Assembly (NCBI GenBank): GCA_037178675.1
Contig: JAYMGJ010000440.1
Location: 118,319-182,318 of the forward strand
Direction of reading: 5' to 3'
DNA length: 64,000 nt
Source: Scleroderma bovista
Taxonomy: Eukaryota; Basidiomycota; Agaricomycetes; Boletales; Sclerodermataceae
In this document: in pieces, positions 20,701-30,751 of the stretch
How the letters are laid out: each line of letters opens with the position of its first letter
Numbering within the stretch: the stretch's first letter is position 1
Notes under the pieces: model-generated
Told to the model about the DNA's origin: nothing
The model's database searches: none
Seen by the model: the letters and a program-made list of their open reading frames with translations, nothing else
Made by a program: the position numbers and the translations under genes

Positions 20701-23182
20701 GGGTCCTGAGCCACTACGACCGCCTGCCGTATCCGATCCACTATCGATCGCACTAAACAGGGCCGACGACCAGTCTTCAAGACTACCTTCTTGGTGGAAA
20801 GATATACGTGGGGCCTGCGCGCTAAACCCTGTCAGACGTGTGAGGCGCTTATCAATGACCAGAGGAGGCGTTATTGCAAGCAACCGCAGGCGCTGTGTGT
20901 CGTCGACATCTTCTCGTGAGTCCACATACAGAGACGAATGGACAGCCGATATATCCAGTACGTCTTCCACCGTTGCGGGGATATCACTAGCGTCAAAGGG
21001 GTCGATGTCGTAAAGACGATCGCTGCTCGATCCACTCGCACTCGAACCAGACCCTGAGCTTTGGCTTATTTGACTGCTCTCATCAGCGGGCTTCGTTATG
21101 GTGGCAGGAGGCACTGGTCGCGTCTTTGGCGAACTTGATGGACCTGCCGAGATAGGCGTTTCGTGTAGTCCTTCCTTCTCGCGTCGGAACGTCTCCCCCC
21201 TTATCGGAGATGCATATGCCGGCGGTGGGTCGCAATAAGAATCCGAAGACCCATTGGCAACATGATAGATCCTTCGGGGAGGCGTCCGGAGCGTTGAAGA
21301 GTCAGTAGCAGGACGCTGACCGGGAACGGAGTGCGATGGCGATGGCGATGGAGATGCGTGATGAACAGACGAGTCGGCACTGCGGTTGGAAATAGAATTT
21401 GCGCCACTGCGCGGAGTGGGAACAGGTAACGAAGACGAATTTACGAGGGGAGAGACACCACGGCTCGGGGTGCTTGCGCTAGGGAAAGGAATGTGACCCG
21501 TGTCTGTGGATTGAGGGCCGCGAGGCGTTTGTTGCAGCTGTGTCTGCCCTGTCAAATGCGCTCATAGAAATAAGCCAAAGATTGCACTTACTTGTTCCTG
21601 TGCATTCTGTCCTGGATGGCTTTGATGCGTCATAACACTGGCCACATCGAACGGGAACGGTTCAATCAGAGTCTCATCACCCATTCCGTCCCCATTTTGA
21701 TCAACGCCCGGTTCATCTCCTTCCACGATCACATATTGCTCAGTTGTCTCACCAATCGCCCCATTCACGCTCCCACTTCGACTACGCGAACTTGTGATGC
21801 TGAGACCATCTGGTGCTCTAGACCCACGAAGACCCACTCCAATCAAAGAACGTATTCCAAAGCTAGTAGTGCGTGGCGACGGGGCTGGGCTTGCATTGCT
21901 GGTGCTGGTGCCAGTGGCGCGGCTTCCCGTTGACAATTGGTTGGTTCGCAGTATCCCAAGACTCGAGCTACGTGGTGCTGGGTTTTGCAATACTGGCGAA
22001 TTGGGACGTGCTGTCGAGTATTGAGTGTGGGGATTAGGCACGCCAAGGGTGCTTTGAACACGATCATGCGAGTAAGTTTACGTGTTGAGATCAGGCTTCG
22101 GGCGAGAACGGTAGAGTGGGAACGGACATACCCAGATTTGATATTTGCAGCCGAAGCAGCCTGGCGACGTGCATGAATAGCAGAGATCTCTTCTTCACTA
22201 AAACCTGCGGTTGAGAGAGCGGCAGACCACGAAGGTGGAAGGCCAATGTAACTGGCGTCCTAAATGTTATACATCGTTCATTGGAACAAGAGAAACACTC
22301 ACCCTTCATCAACGTGGATGTGGTGCTATCGTATTTTTCTTGCGTGAGTGACGCCAGTGCTACAGTAATAAGTAACCCACACACCTGAAAGTTCCAGGGT
22401 CTCGAGATCCCATCATCACCCTCGTCCTTCCCGCTCTCTTCGCATTCACTCGTACTCGCACTCTCGCTTAAATCTCTCCGAGACTTGTTCCTCTTGCCCA
22501 ACGACGACAGCTTGAATATGGACTTTTTGGGTCTCAAAGTGCTTGCATCGAGATAGTGGCCCATGGAAGGACCACACATGTATGGATTTGAGTTTGCGGG
22601 GAAGGATCCACTCGAGTCCGTTGACCCGCCATCTAGAGATGTCGTGGTGACATACTCCCCACCCCCGCTTACCGACCTTAGCGATACGCCGGAACCCGAG
22701 GGAACAGGGGAGGACGTCATACCACGCCCTAGCACCCCACTATGTGAGCCAGTTCCTCGGGTAGAGTCGGGCCCAGCAGAGCTAGCCGGTGTGATTGGTG
22801 TGCCAGCTCCGACGTCTAGGCTTGCGGGTTGACCTTGGTGTGGGTCGCGGTTGCTCGAAGGAGACAACGAGCTGAAGGAACGGCTGAAGATGGACTTGCT
22901 GTAGATCGTAGAGGGGGGATTCAAAGAGCTGGGTGAAGAGGCGTACACGTTGTCCTTGGGTGGGGGAGGCGGCGGGAGAGACGCTGATGAATCTGACATA
23001 ATGGAGCGCGTTGAGCAATGACGGACTAGAGTAAACGGGTGCAGAGCGTGAACAGACGGACGCCACGCACCCGATGAGCCAGACCCAGACTTGAGCTTGA
23101 ACATCCTGAGGGAAGCAAACCGCGACGACAGTTTGTTGTGTATGGCGACGCTGTCATCGGAAAGTTGGTTCTGGTGGACCAT
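17796..23182 (-). CDS. CRIB-domain PAK/Ste20-like protein kinase
   Basis: Nine exons fit one frame of 1637 codons (23182-22385, 22325-22303, 22251-22132, 22051-21592, 21543-18586, 18522-18423, 18360-18284, 18232-17957, 17897-17796). A Cdc42/Rac-binding CRIB motif is split by introns: I-S-R-P-W-N-F-Q, then H-H-I-H-V-D-E-G on a 23-nt micro-exon, then Y-I-G-L-P-P-S-W. A very long Ser/Pro-rich linker follows. The kinase domain occupies about residues 1288-1590, with G-E-S-G-S-V, V-A-I-K, H-R-D-V-R-S-D-N, A-D-F-S and A-P-E. The DFG glycine is replaced by serine. Likely role is signalling downstream of Rho-type GTPases in polarity or morphogenesis. A second in-frame Met at 22999 could be the start instead. 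Confidence 0.9.
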
Positions 23183-24446
23183 TTCCGGAGGGGTAATAGA
23201 GAAAAGTATGCAGTGAATGAGGTGGTATCGTCAGAATGTCTATTGCAGTTGGGATGGATGGTATACGAGGGGTCGACAGAACGCTCGATCAAAGCGGACG
23301 AACTCTTGTTGATTTAGGAAATGCGAGTGCCCTACTGTTGGACGCGAGAACCTTTGGCTTACCACGACTGCATGGGGTTGAATGGACGTGAGTGTGGTGG
23401 GAGTACGAGCGAGTGTGTGCAGTGGGAAAGAGTGGATGCGTCTACGGTGGTAAACAGAGAGATAATATCACTACAATTGACTTTTTTTCCCTTCTACGGT
23501 TTACTACGACCGTCGTTCTCGACCCGGAACCGCATAATTCTTGTGCCGCAGCACCTCTGGCGATCGAATGCTAATCGAAATTACCCACCACGCAACACGA
23601 CGATCACGCCGTGCGTGCATTGACTTGTAACGGCCTCGGAAAACTCGCTCAAGGCATGCCATGCTCAGGTAGCGGTGCGGCAATAATCACCTACTAACCA
23701 AAGCAGTTTCGATGACGGTAAAGTCTAGCCAAGGACGTCGGGCCTGTCCTTATACTGCGTCTGGATGCACGCCTTGACCTCGTTCAGCCACCCTTGCAGT
23801 TATCGCATCCGCAGTGAGGTGTACTATGTACATATTCACCGTGCAGCGATGGTCGGTAGCCAGCTGGAGCAACAGAAGCATTATAATAACCTTGGTAGGT
23901 GCTAGCAAGTTACATCATAAACATCGGCCTGACACCCTATGTACAGTCGAGTTCGACATTGTCCACTGGCATTCGACATCAGTCGACACACCCAAGGATT
24001 CGACGACTTACCGTGCGAATTAGCCAGTGCCTGTATGAGGTCAGGGGAAGAGGCCATCCCAAGTTCGTAGGATCCGGGCACCAAGACCTAATAAAGGTCT
24101 CACCGCTTTCGCATTCAGACACTGTCCTTGCGTGAGCCCAAGTGTAACATACCATTATGGAACAGAAAAATCCGCGAAAAATTACGGTTTGGTATGCTGA
24201 AACCGCGCACTCAATTATACACATTTTGCGGGTTAGTTTTAGGTTTACAGTCCCGCATACCATCCATGACACGGCACCTTGTCCTAATTGAATGGGCCGC
24301 CGAGTCGCAGATTCTAACGGTAGCGTTCCACGGTAGCCTTGTGTGGTGAAGTGCTGAGTTTGAAATTACAGGACCAGATCACCATCAGATCGTTATCTTC
24401 TTCCTCCTGCTAGTCGACATCCTGAACTCCCCAACCCTCTTCCAAA
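23183..24446. other. Intergenic region, no gene seen
   Basis: About 1.26 kb upstream of both the kinase gene (minus) and the gene at 24447 (plus), presumably holding promoters. Short open frames here have no family resemblance and no consistent splice pattern. Confidence 0.55.
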
Positions 24447-25160
24447 ATGGCCTCTCACAACAACAATAATCATAACCCTCTGCCGTGCGCACTCTTCCCC
24501 CCCACTCATCGCTACGTTCCTGTAGACCTCTGGGCTAAAGAGATTCAGGACCTGGGCGCTAGCAACTATCGCATTCAAAAGATATCTCATTGTAAGAATA
24601 TTATGCAACATGAATTTCTGCTTGTACATGTACAGCACTCTTCTGGCAAGAAGGCTGTCATGGTTGCAGAGAGGGTGATGTTGATGGGCTCCCCTTACGG
24701 AATCTCGCATCCCGGCGCCCACGATCATCATCCATCCAACATGCGAACAGCACACGACAGAGTCAACGTGTCGGGCGATGGTACCACGCGCATTATTGCG
24801 ATCTTCGGTCACGAGGAAGTGCTCACGTTGAGCTTTCCAAACTCATCCACAGCACCAAGCGTTGCACATTGCGCTGCTCTTTTTTTAACGCTGCACCAGC
24901 ACGGTGCTAAGCGCTGTCACCAAAACGGTCGTGGTGCTGACAGGGCGAGCGCATGGTTCGCATATAGCGGGCTGAACGTTCTAAAGGAGCTATTCGGCGG
25001 ACAGGTCAAAGCGAGGAGTTCGGCACAGGGTTGTGTTACGAGTATGTATGAAGCAGATAGCGTGCATGCAGCAGATCGAGTGGATGCGCTGGTACGCGAT
25101 TATCCGAGGATATGGGAAGACTTTTCGAAGAAATTTGGAGTCGGAGGACGGACACCCTAG
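24447..25160 (+). CDS. Uncharacterised single-exon protein, 237 aa
   Basis: One uninterrupted frame with a good start context (CCAAAATGG). The protein is soluble-looking with no signal peptide or membrane segment, and His/Asn-rich at the N-terminus. It contains a stretch F-L-L-V-H-V-Q-H-S-S-G-K-K-A-V-M-V-A-E-R, compatible with a small alpha/beta fold. I do not recognise the family. The gene lies just outside the inverted segmental duplication and shows no sign of decay, so it is probably a lineage-restricted host gene. Confidence 0.65.
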   Translation: MASHNNNNHNPLPCALFPPTHRYVPVDLWAKEIQDLGASNYRIQKISHCKNIMQHEFLLVHVQHSSGKKAVMVAERVMLMGSPYGISHPGAHDHHPSNMRTAHDRVNVSGDGTTRIIAIFGHEEVLTLSFPNSSTAPSVAHCAALFLTLHQHGAKRCHQNGRGADRASAWFAYSGLNVLKELFGGQVKARSSAQGCVTSMYEADSVHAADRVDALVRDYPRIWEDFSKKFGVGGRTP

Positions 25161-25519
25161 GAGCCTGGAGATTCGTCTCGGTACGTCAAAATGTGATTTG
25201 CAAGAATAAGGCTGATTGTAAAGTATTTAGCGCAAAAGAGGCAAAGAAATAAGCCCAATTCAATACGGTTGCGGATATTCTGCCAATGATGTACTACTGA
25301 ATGATGTATTATGCTTTTGTATTTCGCTGTTCCATGCATTCTGTAATTGAAAGTCAGCACGCGTTACTTTGATCTCATGCACAAGTTCAATGCATCAATG
25401 GTAAAATAATGCACTGAGATACGGAGGAAATGCACAAGTGACGAAGCTAAGTCTACGAGAGAGCGCCACAGAGGCTTTGTATGTTGCGGCACTCCGATCC
25501 CTTCAACGTCGCGAAGGTC

Positions 25520-26390
25520 ACCTTCTTGACCAGATGGATGGTTTACAGATCGTGAGGACTACAACTTTTCACCGTGCGTCCAAGGTGACAATATCGTGCT
25601 CGAGGTCCCAATGATTGGGTTCGAGTCCGTTTTCAGGATGCGTACCCACCTGGATGCCACGTTTTCGCCGGTCTGGCACACGCCGTGTACACCAGACCTT
25701 GGTCTCTGCGGATGCGATAACTGCGTGGGCGGCTTGATCGACATCAAGACACGCATCCGGGCGTTCAAGGACAGGCTCTTGGTTATGATCGCAGCAAGAC
25801 GGTTTGAACGACGCCTCAGGCGATTGGAAGCGCAGGGCAAGTTATCCTTTTCACCCTATTCATTCTCTTCGTGTACTTCCTGGAACACAACGCCTACGGG
25901 CGAGCAGTGGGCTGCGATGCGTCTCGTTTCCTTCAACCATGGAGTTATGGGTATGTTTTGCTCAGACCTGGCGAGGACTTATCTATGCATTTCAGGCTCT
26001 AATGCCCCATTATTATGGGCAATGTCACCACCATCGAGGGAACAGCAAAGAACCTGATACGTGTCGTAGCCAAAAACATCCGGCCCTCCTCGTCAACCCC
26101 GAGGCGACCCACGCGACGTACGAGTGTGACGGCGTATGGGCCTGTGGTACATCAGGACGGCATACCTGCTCCTTGTTGCGAACATGAACAATACAGAAGT
26201 CAACGAATGCGACTGAGCAAGTCCAGCGCATCTTTTCATTTTTCCAGAGCTTTAATGTCAGCGGGCCGAACTTCCGACCCGGGAGAATTGGTATTTACAC
26301 GGCGACACCACCGCCTTGAAGCTGAAAACGAGGACCAGCTTTGCGGGGATGCGAGCATTTACAATGACAAAATAGTTTACCGTACTTGAC
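25520..26390 (+). pseudogene. Glycoside-hydrolase-like (TIM-barrel) gene remnant, arm 1
   Basis: The translated order resembles a secreted or carbohydrate-active family of Agaricomycetes. It has F-S-P-V-W-H-T-P-C-T-P-D followed by C-G-C-D-N-C-V-G-G and D-I-K-T-R-I. Further on are fragments S-F-N-H-G-V-M-G, then V-N-P-E-A-T-H-A-T-Y and L-L-L-V-A-N-M-N-N-T-E-V in different frames. Frame changes and stops show it is broken. The family assignment is from memory and modest in confidence. The broken state is directly visible. Confidence 0.5.
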
Positions 26391-26499
26391 GGTCGGGGTA
26401 TCCGAGTCTTTTTATGGTATAGCTGTATACAAATACATCGTGGAGAGACAAGAGCAGGTAACCCAGCAGCAGTGCTCAGAGCAAATGATACGACACATC

Positions 26500-27834
26500 T
26501 CAGTTAGTGGTGACAGCCCTTTCCCTTTTTTCTCTAGGGACGGGGACAAAGCGTTGGAGAAGGCAGTCGATGTCATTGCAGGGCTCCGTGATCAGCCAGT
26601 AGATGACAAGGTAGCACGATATGAGCACAACAAGTGTACCACCAAAGACGACTTGAGCCACTGCTTTATGATGGAGACAATGAGTGAGTAATGCCAAAAG
26701 GAAAGACAAAAGGCTACAGTAATGAAAACACTAAGGTGAGCACCATCGAAATTATAGCCACCACACTTAACATACCTGAACATGAAGGATTGGAACGGAA
26801 AACTCAGGGTGAGAACCATGGCTATGGAGTAGAATCGACCATGATTGGTCTATATTCGCTTAGACAAAGGGCCCAAGTAGTAGTTCTGGGAATTACTTAC
26901 GAACATTCTTGGTGAGCGTACAGCTGATCCCATCACAATGCTGGCCAATGCAGCCGAAAACGAAAAGTAACTGAATCTCTGTGGTAAATAGGATAGCCCA
27001 CCAGGTGCCAAGTCAATGGACTGGATAGCGAGAAAGTTCATGTTCGCCGCCAGAAGTACAGTGGCCTTGTTAGATTGTCAGGCTCATCTTAGCAACCTGC
27101 CGTGCTGATGTGCTACCAGAACTCACCAACAAGCTAACGTGTTGTATGTGATCAGCGTACGTGTCAGAGAACTTGCGCCATTTCTCGACGTCAGTAGACC
27201 ATACTTTACGGTTGTTTTGGCCGAGAGTATCAGCAGGGGAACACTAGATGATCAAGCAAAAACACCATGTTGAACAAATTCCCCCTGAGCAATATCAGTA
27301 GACCACACCTCGATTTGAGTATGAGCAAGGGAACGCTGGATGAATCCAAGATGATCGAGAAAGGACAGCATGCTAAACAGACTCTCTTTGTGGGTCCACA
27401 TGTAACGTAAGCCGTTTTTGAGCGGAGGGGTACTTGTAATGCACACATCCTTTCTGGGAGGATCTTCACATCCGCCGTCCCTTGTACTGGGTGAAGATGT
27501 AACTATTAGCATACACAGTGGGTAACAGTTGGTTGCACACGCACGATAAGGGGATTACATGGCCCTCTTCTACTTGAGCAGGCGTGCGGCATGCAGAAAT
27601 GACATGCCCAACGGGGTTGACTATGCCTTCGTCAGAAAGAGATCCCTTCCCTTCCGCGAGAGTAAGAGTCTTTGGAAGATATTCATGACTCAAGTCCTGG
27701 CCACTGCACTCGAACTTGCACCTGCTGAAGACCGCACGACAGAGAGCGAGCAAGTACTGTAACAAATGGACAGATGAACACCGTTTTAGCGCACTGAGTA
27801 AGAACTCGCGAAAATGATGAAGTATGCCGAGCAT
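26500..27834 (-). pseudogene. Small membrane-protein gene, arm 1 copy
   Basis: It starts M-L-G-I-L-H-H-F-R-E-F and the exons lie in the same order as the copy at 30830-32149. A W-S-T-D-V-E-K-W region is followed by a hydrophobic segment around A-A-N-M-N-F-L-A-I-Q-S-I-D and A-A-L-A-S-I-V-M-G. Near the end are L-L-A-L-L-T-H-C-L and T-L-V-V-L-I-S-C-Y-L-V-I-Y-W-L-I, suggesting three or four membrane helices. An internal tandem duplication of about 110 bp around V-W-S-T-D introduces a stop, so one unit is out of use or the gene is dead. Function is unknown. Confidence 0.55.
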
Positions 27835-28019
27835 TTGTTGGCTTTATGATGGTAGGATGTTAATTGCACCTATCTCAAGGATGGATGCTTAGTGTTCGGT
27901 TTCAAACGAGGGGAATAATTATGGCATGGCCTAGCATGCTGAACTGTGTTCCCTTGAACCTGCCATGAGCATCTATCAAATATTGAGATCAGGCCCAGGG
28001 GGGAATTACTCGACGTACC

Positions 28020-30750
28020 TGGGCATACCATTGGCCCCAAGTTCTGATTTCCGCAACTTGTTGGTGAATTGGGTCATGTGAATGTTGGTCCCTTCATTCG
28101 TCTGGGATGGAGTTTACCAGAGCTGAACGATTTTGATAGCCAAAGCCTAGTACATGAGCTTGCACTCAAACGTGTGCCTACTTACTAATAAGTCTTAATG
28201 GTCGGTCCGACGTCTGTCCACTTACATAACCGTTTATGCCACCAGAACATTAAGAGCGTGAGCCCTGATTCCATGTTGCAGTCTGTCCTCCCGAAGCATT
28301 TAACGGTAGTTTCGGTATATTGTTTGTGGGAGATGGTCGTCGTGCCATTATGTCGATTATCTGTCGGCCAACGCCCATGAGCCAGCCAGGGTCTTCTTCA
28401 ACGAGTTCGTGGAGTTGAAAACGAGTGGCGTTAAGTGAACAAGGCGTTTCGGTATGTAACGGTGGTCATGTCGACGTGGATAGTAATGATCGATGACCCA
28501 ACACGTCTGGATGATGGACATATAGTACGGCTTGGTTCGACGTGCACTGGTTGGGCCCATTGACTTGAGTCTATCGCGCATATTTGACCGCGACATGGTG
28601 CCTTGTTTGATCCCGTAGAGGCTCCGTAGAAAGTGTATGCAGTGGTCGACCTGTTGAGTCAGCGAAGCAGCTTCAGGTTGGCATGTATATCTCGTCGTCG
28701 CTGTGCAGGTGTGCACCGGGACCACGATACCAGCAGAGAGGCTGCGAGGTGTAAAATGATGCGCAGGGCCAGTCAAGTCGTACTGTAGGTGCAAGCGTGT
28801 CACTGGAATCAACACCTGGTAGAGTCTGTGAGAACCCTTGAGTGACGAGGCGTGCCTTGTACCAATTGATCTCACCGTCAGGTCTGAACTTTAGCGCGTA
28901 CGTCCATCGGTTCCCCTCGGGGAGGCTACTACAGTAGACTACCTCATAACGCATCTCAATGGGACCGCCAAAAGTTTATGCATTAGGTCGTTTATGCACA
29001 AGGCTTTTGTCACACCTATGTGACATCCGTGTGACATGTTGTGACTAGTGTTGACAAAGACACGACACCATGCTATTGTTGACAACAAGGACGATGATGA
29101 GAACAGGTGCCGCCAACGCCAGTGTTGACAACCATGACAACCACAACTAGCAATAACAACAGTGATGACCATCATCAGCACCAATGATGACCATGCATCC
29201 ACCACCAATGATGACTGTCACAACCACGATGGCAACCAATGCTGGGATCATCACCACAACCAATGTCGGACTACCACAAACAACAACCAAGCTGATAGAT
29301 CACCATGACCACAATGATATCCCATACCACTGCCTGTAATGAGAATAACATTGAGACTATAACCGTGATGACACCAACACCAACACCATCACTGGAACAT
29401 TGGCACTACCCACCCAATGATGATGACCAAGTGCCACCAGCCATCAATGCATCAACTTTCGTATCTACTCAGTTCCACTTGTATGACTTGATGCAGACAC
29501 ATCTGCTAGCAATTGCTCCTTGTATATTTTAGATGTAATTGACCTTGGTCGGATGTGTGTTAACTTTGAATATGTCTGTAGTGGTAGGGCATATTTTAGT
29601 TGATTGGAATACAACACCTCGCCCTGCTCGGCCCAGGCCATTCAATGGTAGTGCTCATAATGCATAATTTTCGCCACAATAGCTTGCACTTTGCATTATG
29701 CACAGATGAGCAATTTTGAGTGGGTCCCAACTTGGTTCCAGGGAAATCTGATGCACTACCTATTTTATGCATGCATACCTAATGCATTTTGATGTAGTCT
29801 ACTGTATCTACAATCACCCACGTGCCACGCTGCTCCAGTATCCCTATCTCTTTTCGCAACGCCTCCCATAATTTGTCTGCATCTTCGCAGCTCACTGCCT
29901 TGCGGCGACTCGTCGGAATCGATTGTCCCGGGCGGAGAACATAAACTGAATGACTTCGGTTGTTGGCACATCACCCGTAGCTTTGCCAGTAATCTGTATT
30001 GTGCGTGGTGCGTTTCTCAGATCTTGCCGACTTTTCACTGGCTTCTCGTAAGTAACTTTTTGCTTCCACACGCGAGTAACACGTTCAGATCTAATCGGCA
30101 GAGAGCAGGTGGATCAGGTGGTCGGAGGGGTGTGATTTGACAGGGTGGAGTGCGAGGGATGGTATTTGTTGCTCAAGAGTAGGGTTGGGTGGTAGTAGAG
30201 TAGGGCGGAGATGCACGAGTGACTTTGCATTCGGAGTGGATTGGTGTTCTGTCATTCCCTCACTTGGTGTGGTACAATCTACATAGTACAATGGTAGTCA
30301 CTCTTCGTCACTGTGGCTGAAAACTTTTTCTTAGCATAAGACATCGCGTGAAATGAACAATCTGTGGTTTGCAGGTACATACGTGCCCATTTGTATGTTT
30401 TTGATTCACGTTCGAAGCTACACCAGATGCCACCAAGCTTCTTGCGCTGGTACACAAACGTGACAGCAGGAGCCAATGATGCGTAGCATCGGTTTGGTTT
30501 GTGACGGTGGTAGGCTTCATATGGTGTCATCCTATCGAGACCTTTTCTAGGGCTTCGATTGAGGGTGAATGAAGCGTACTTGATCGTTTCGTAACAGGTA
30601 CCGCTCGTCTGCTGAGGGCTGTCGGGTGTGGACTCATCTTGTGAGTGATTCCTTTAGACTGAGCCAACAAAGCCTGATCAAGGCTGCATGCCATGCCAGA
30701 TCCACGTGTAAGCGGTTTTGTATTATTCGGCTCCTTGTTTGACATTTGTG
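28020..30750 (-). mobile_element. Decayed Ty1/copia pol between the duplication arms
   Basis: Reading on the minus strand, the integrase C-terminal region has T-P-Y-E-A-Y-H-R-H-K-P-N (about 30530-30490). A linker with S-E-G-M-T-E-H-Q-S-T-P-N follows. RT starts with L-W-E-A-L-R-K-E-I-G-I-L-E-Q-R-G-T-W near 29870-29820. After the MITE, RT resumes with W-Y-K-A-R-L-V-T-Q-G-F-S and P-G-V-D-S-S-D-T-L-A-P (about 28870-28800) and S-L-Y-G-I-K-Q-G near 28610. Stops and frameshifts are present downstream. LTRs were not recognised and the integrase core is missing at the arm 2 border. Confidence 0.85.
28932..29804. mobile_element. 873-bp MITE with TA target duplication, inserted in copia RT
   Basis: Ends are CAGTAGACTAC (28932-28942) and GTAGTCTACTG (29794-29804), perfect inverted repeats that continue imperfectly for about 10 bp inward. 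Both sides carry TA (28930-28931 and 29805-29806). Removing the insert and one TA rejoins the copia RT reading frame without a gap. TA duplication and ends starting CAG fit a Tc1/mariner or pogo-type non-autonomous element. The interior is simple-sequence-like (ACC/ATG words, 29090-29300) and encodes no transposase. Confidence 0.85.
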
Positions 30751-30751
30751 A

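Larger units (their letters stand above)
25480..27890. repeat. Arm 1 of a large inverted segmental duplication
   Basis: The segment is matched in reverse complement by about 30752-33130. Examples are the N-terminal coding stretch near 27834 versus 30830, the GGCGGCGAACATGA word region near 27045 versus 31612, and the C-D-N-C coding stretch near 25715 versus 32850. Identity is patchy (many substitutions and indels), so the duplication is old. Both arms hold the same two convergent genes. Confidence 0.85.

Noticed and set aside
20213..21013. 266-codon plus-strand frame
   Set aside because: It lies opposite the Ser/Pro-rich linker of the kinase gene and reflects codon composition there; no start context or splice pattern supports it.
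28978..29787. Alternative inner boundary for the MITE using ATGCATTAGG and CCTAATGCAT
   Set aside because: The outer ends at 28932 and 29804 have a longer inverted match, a TA duplication, and restore the copia frame exactly; the inner pair does not.
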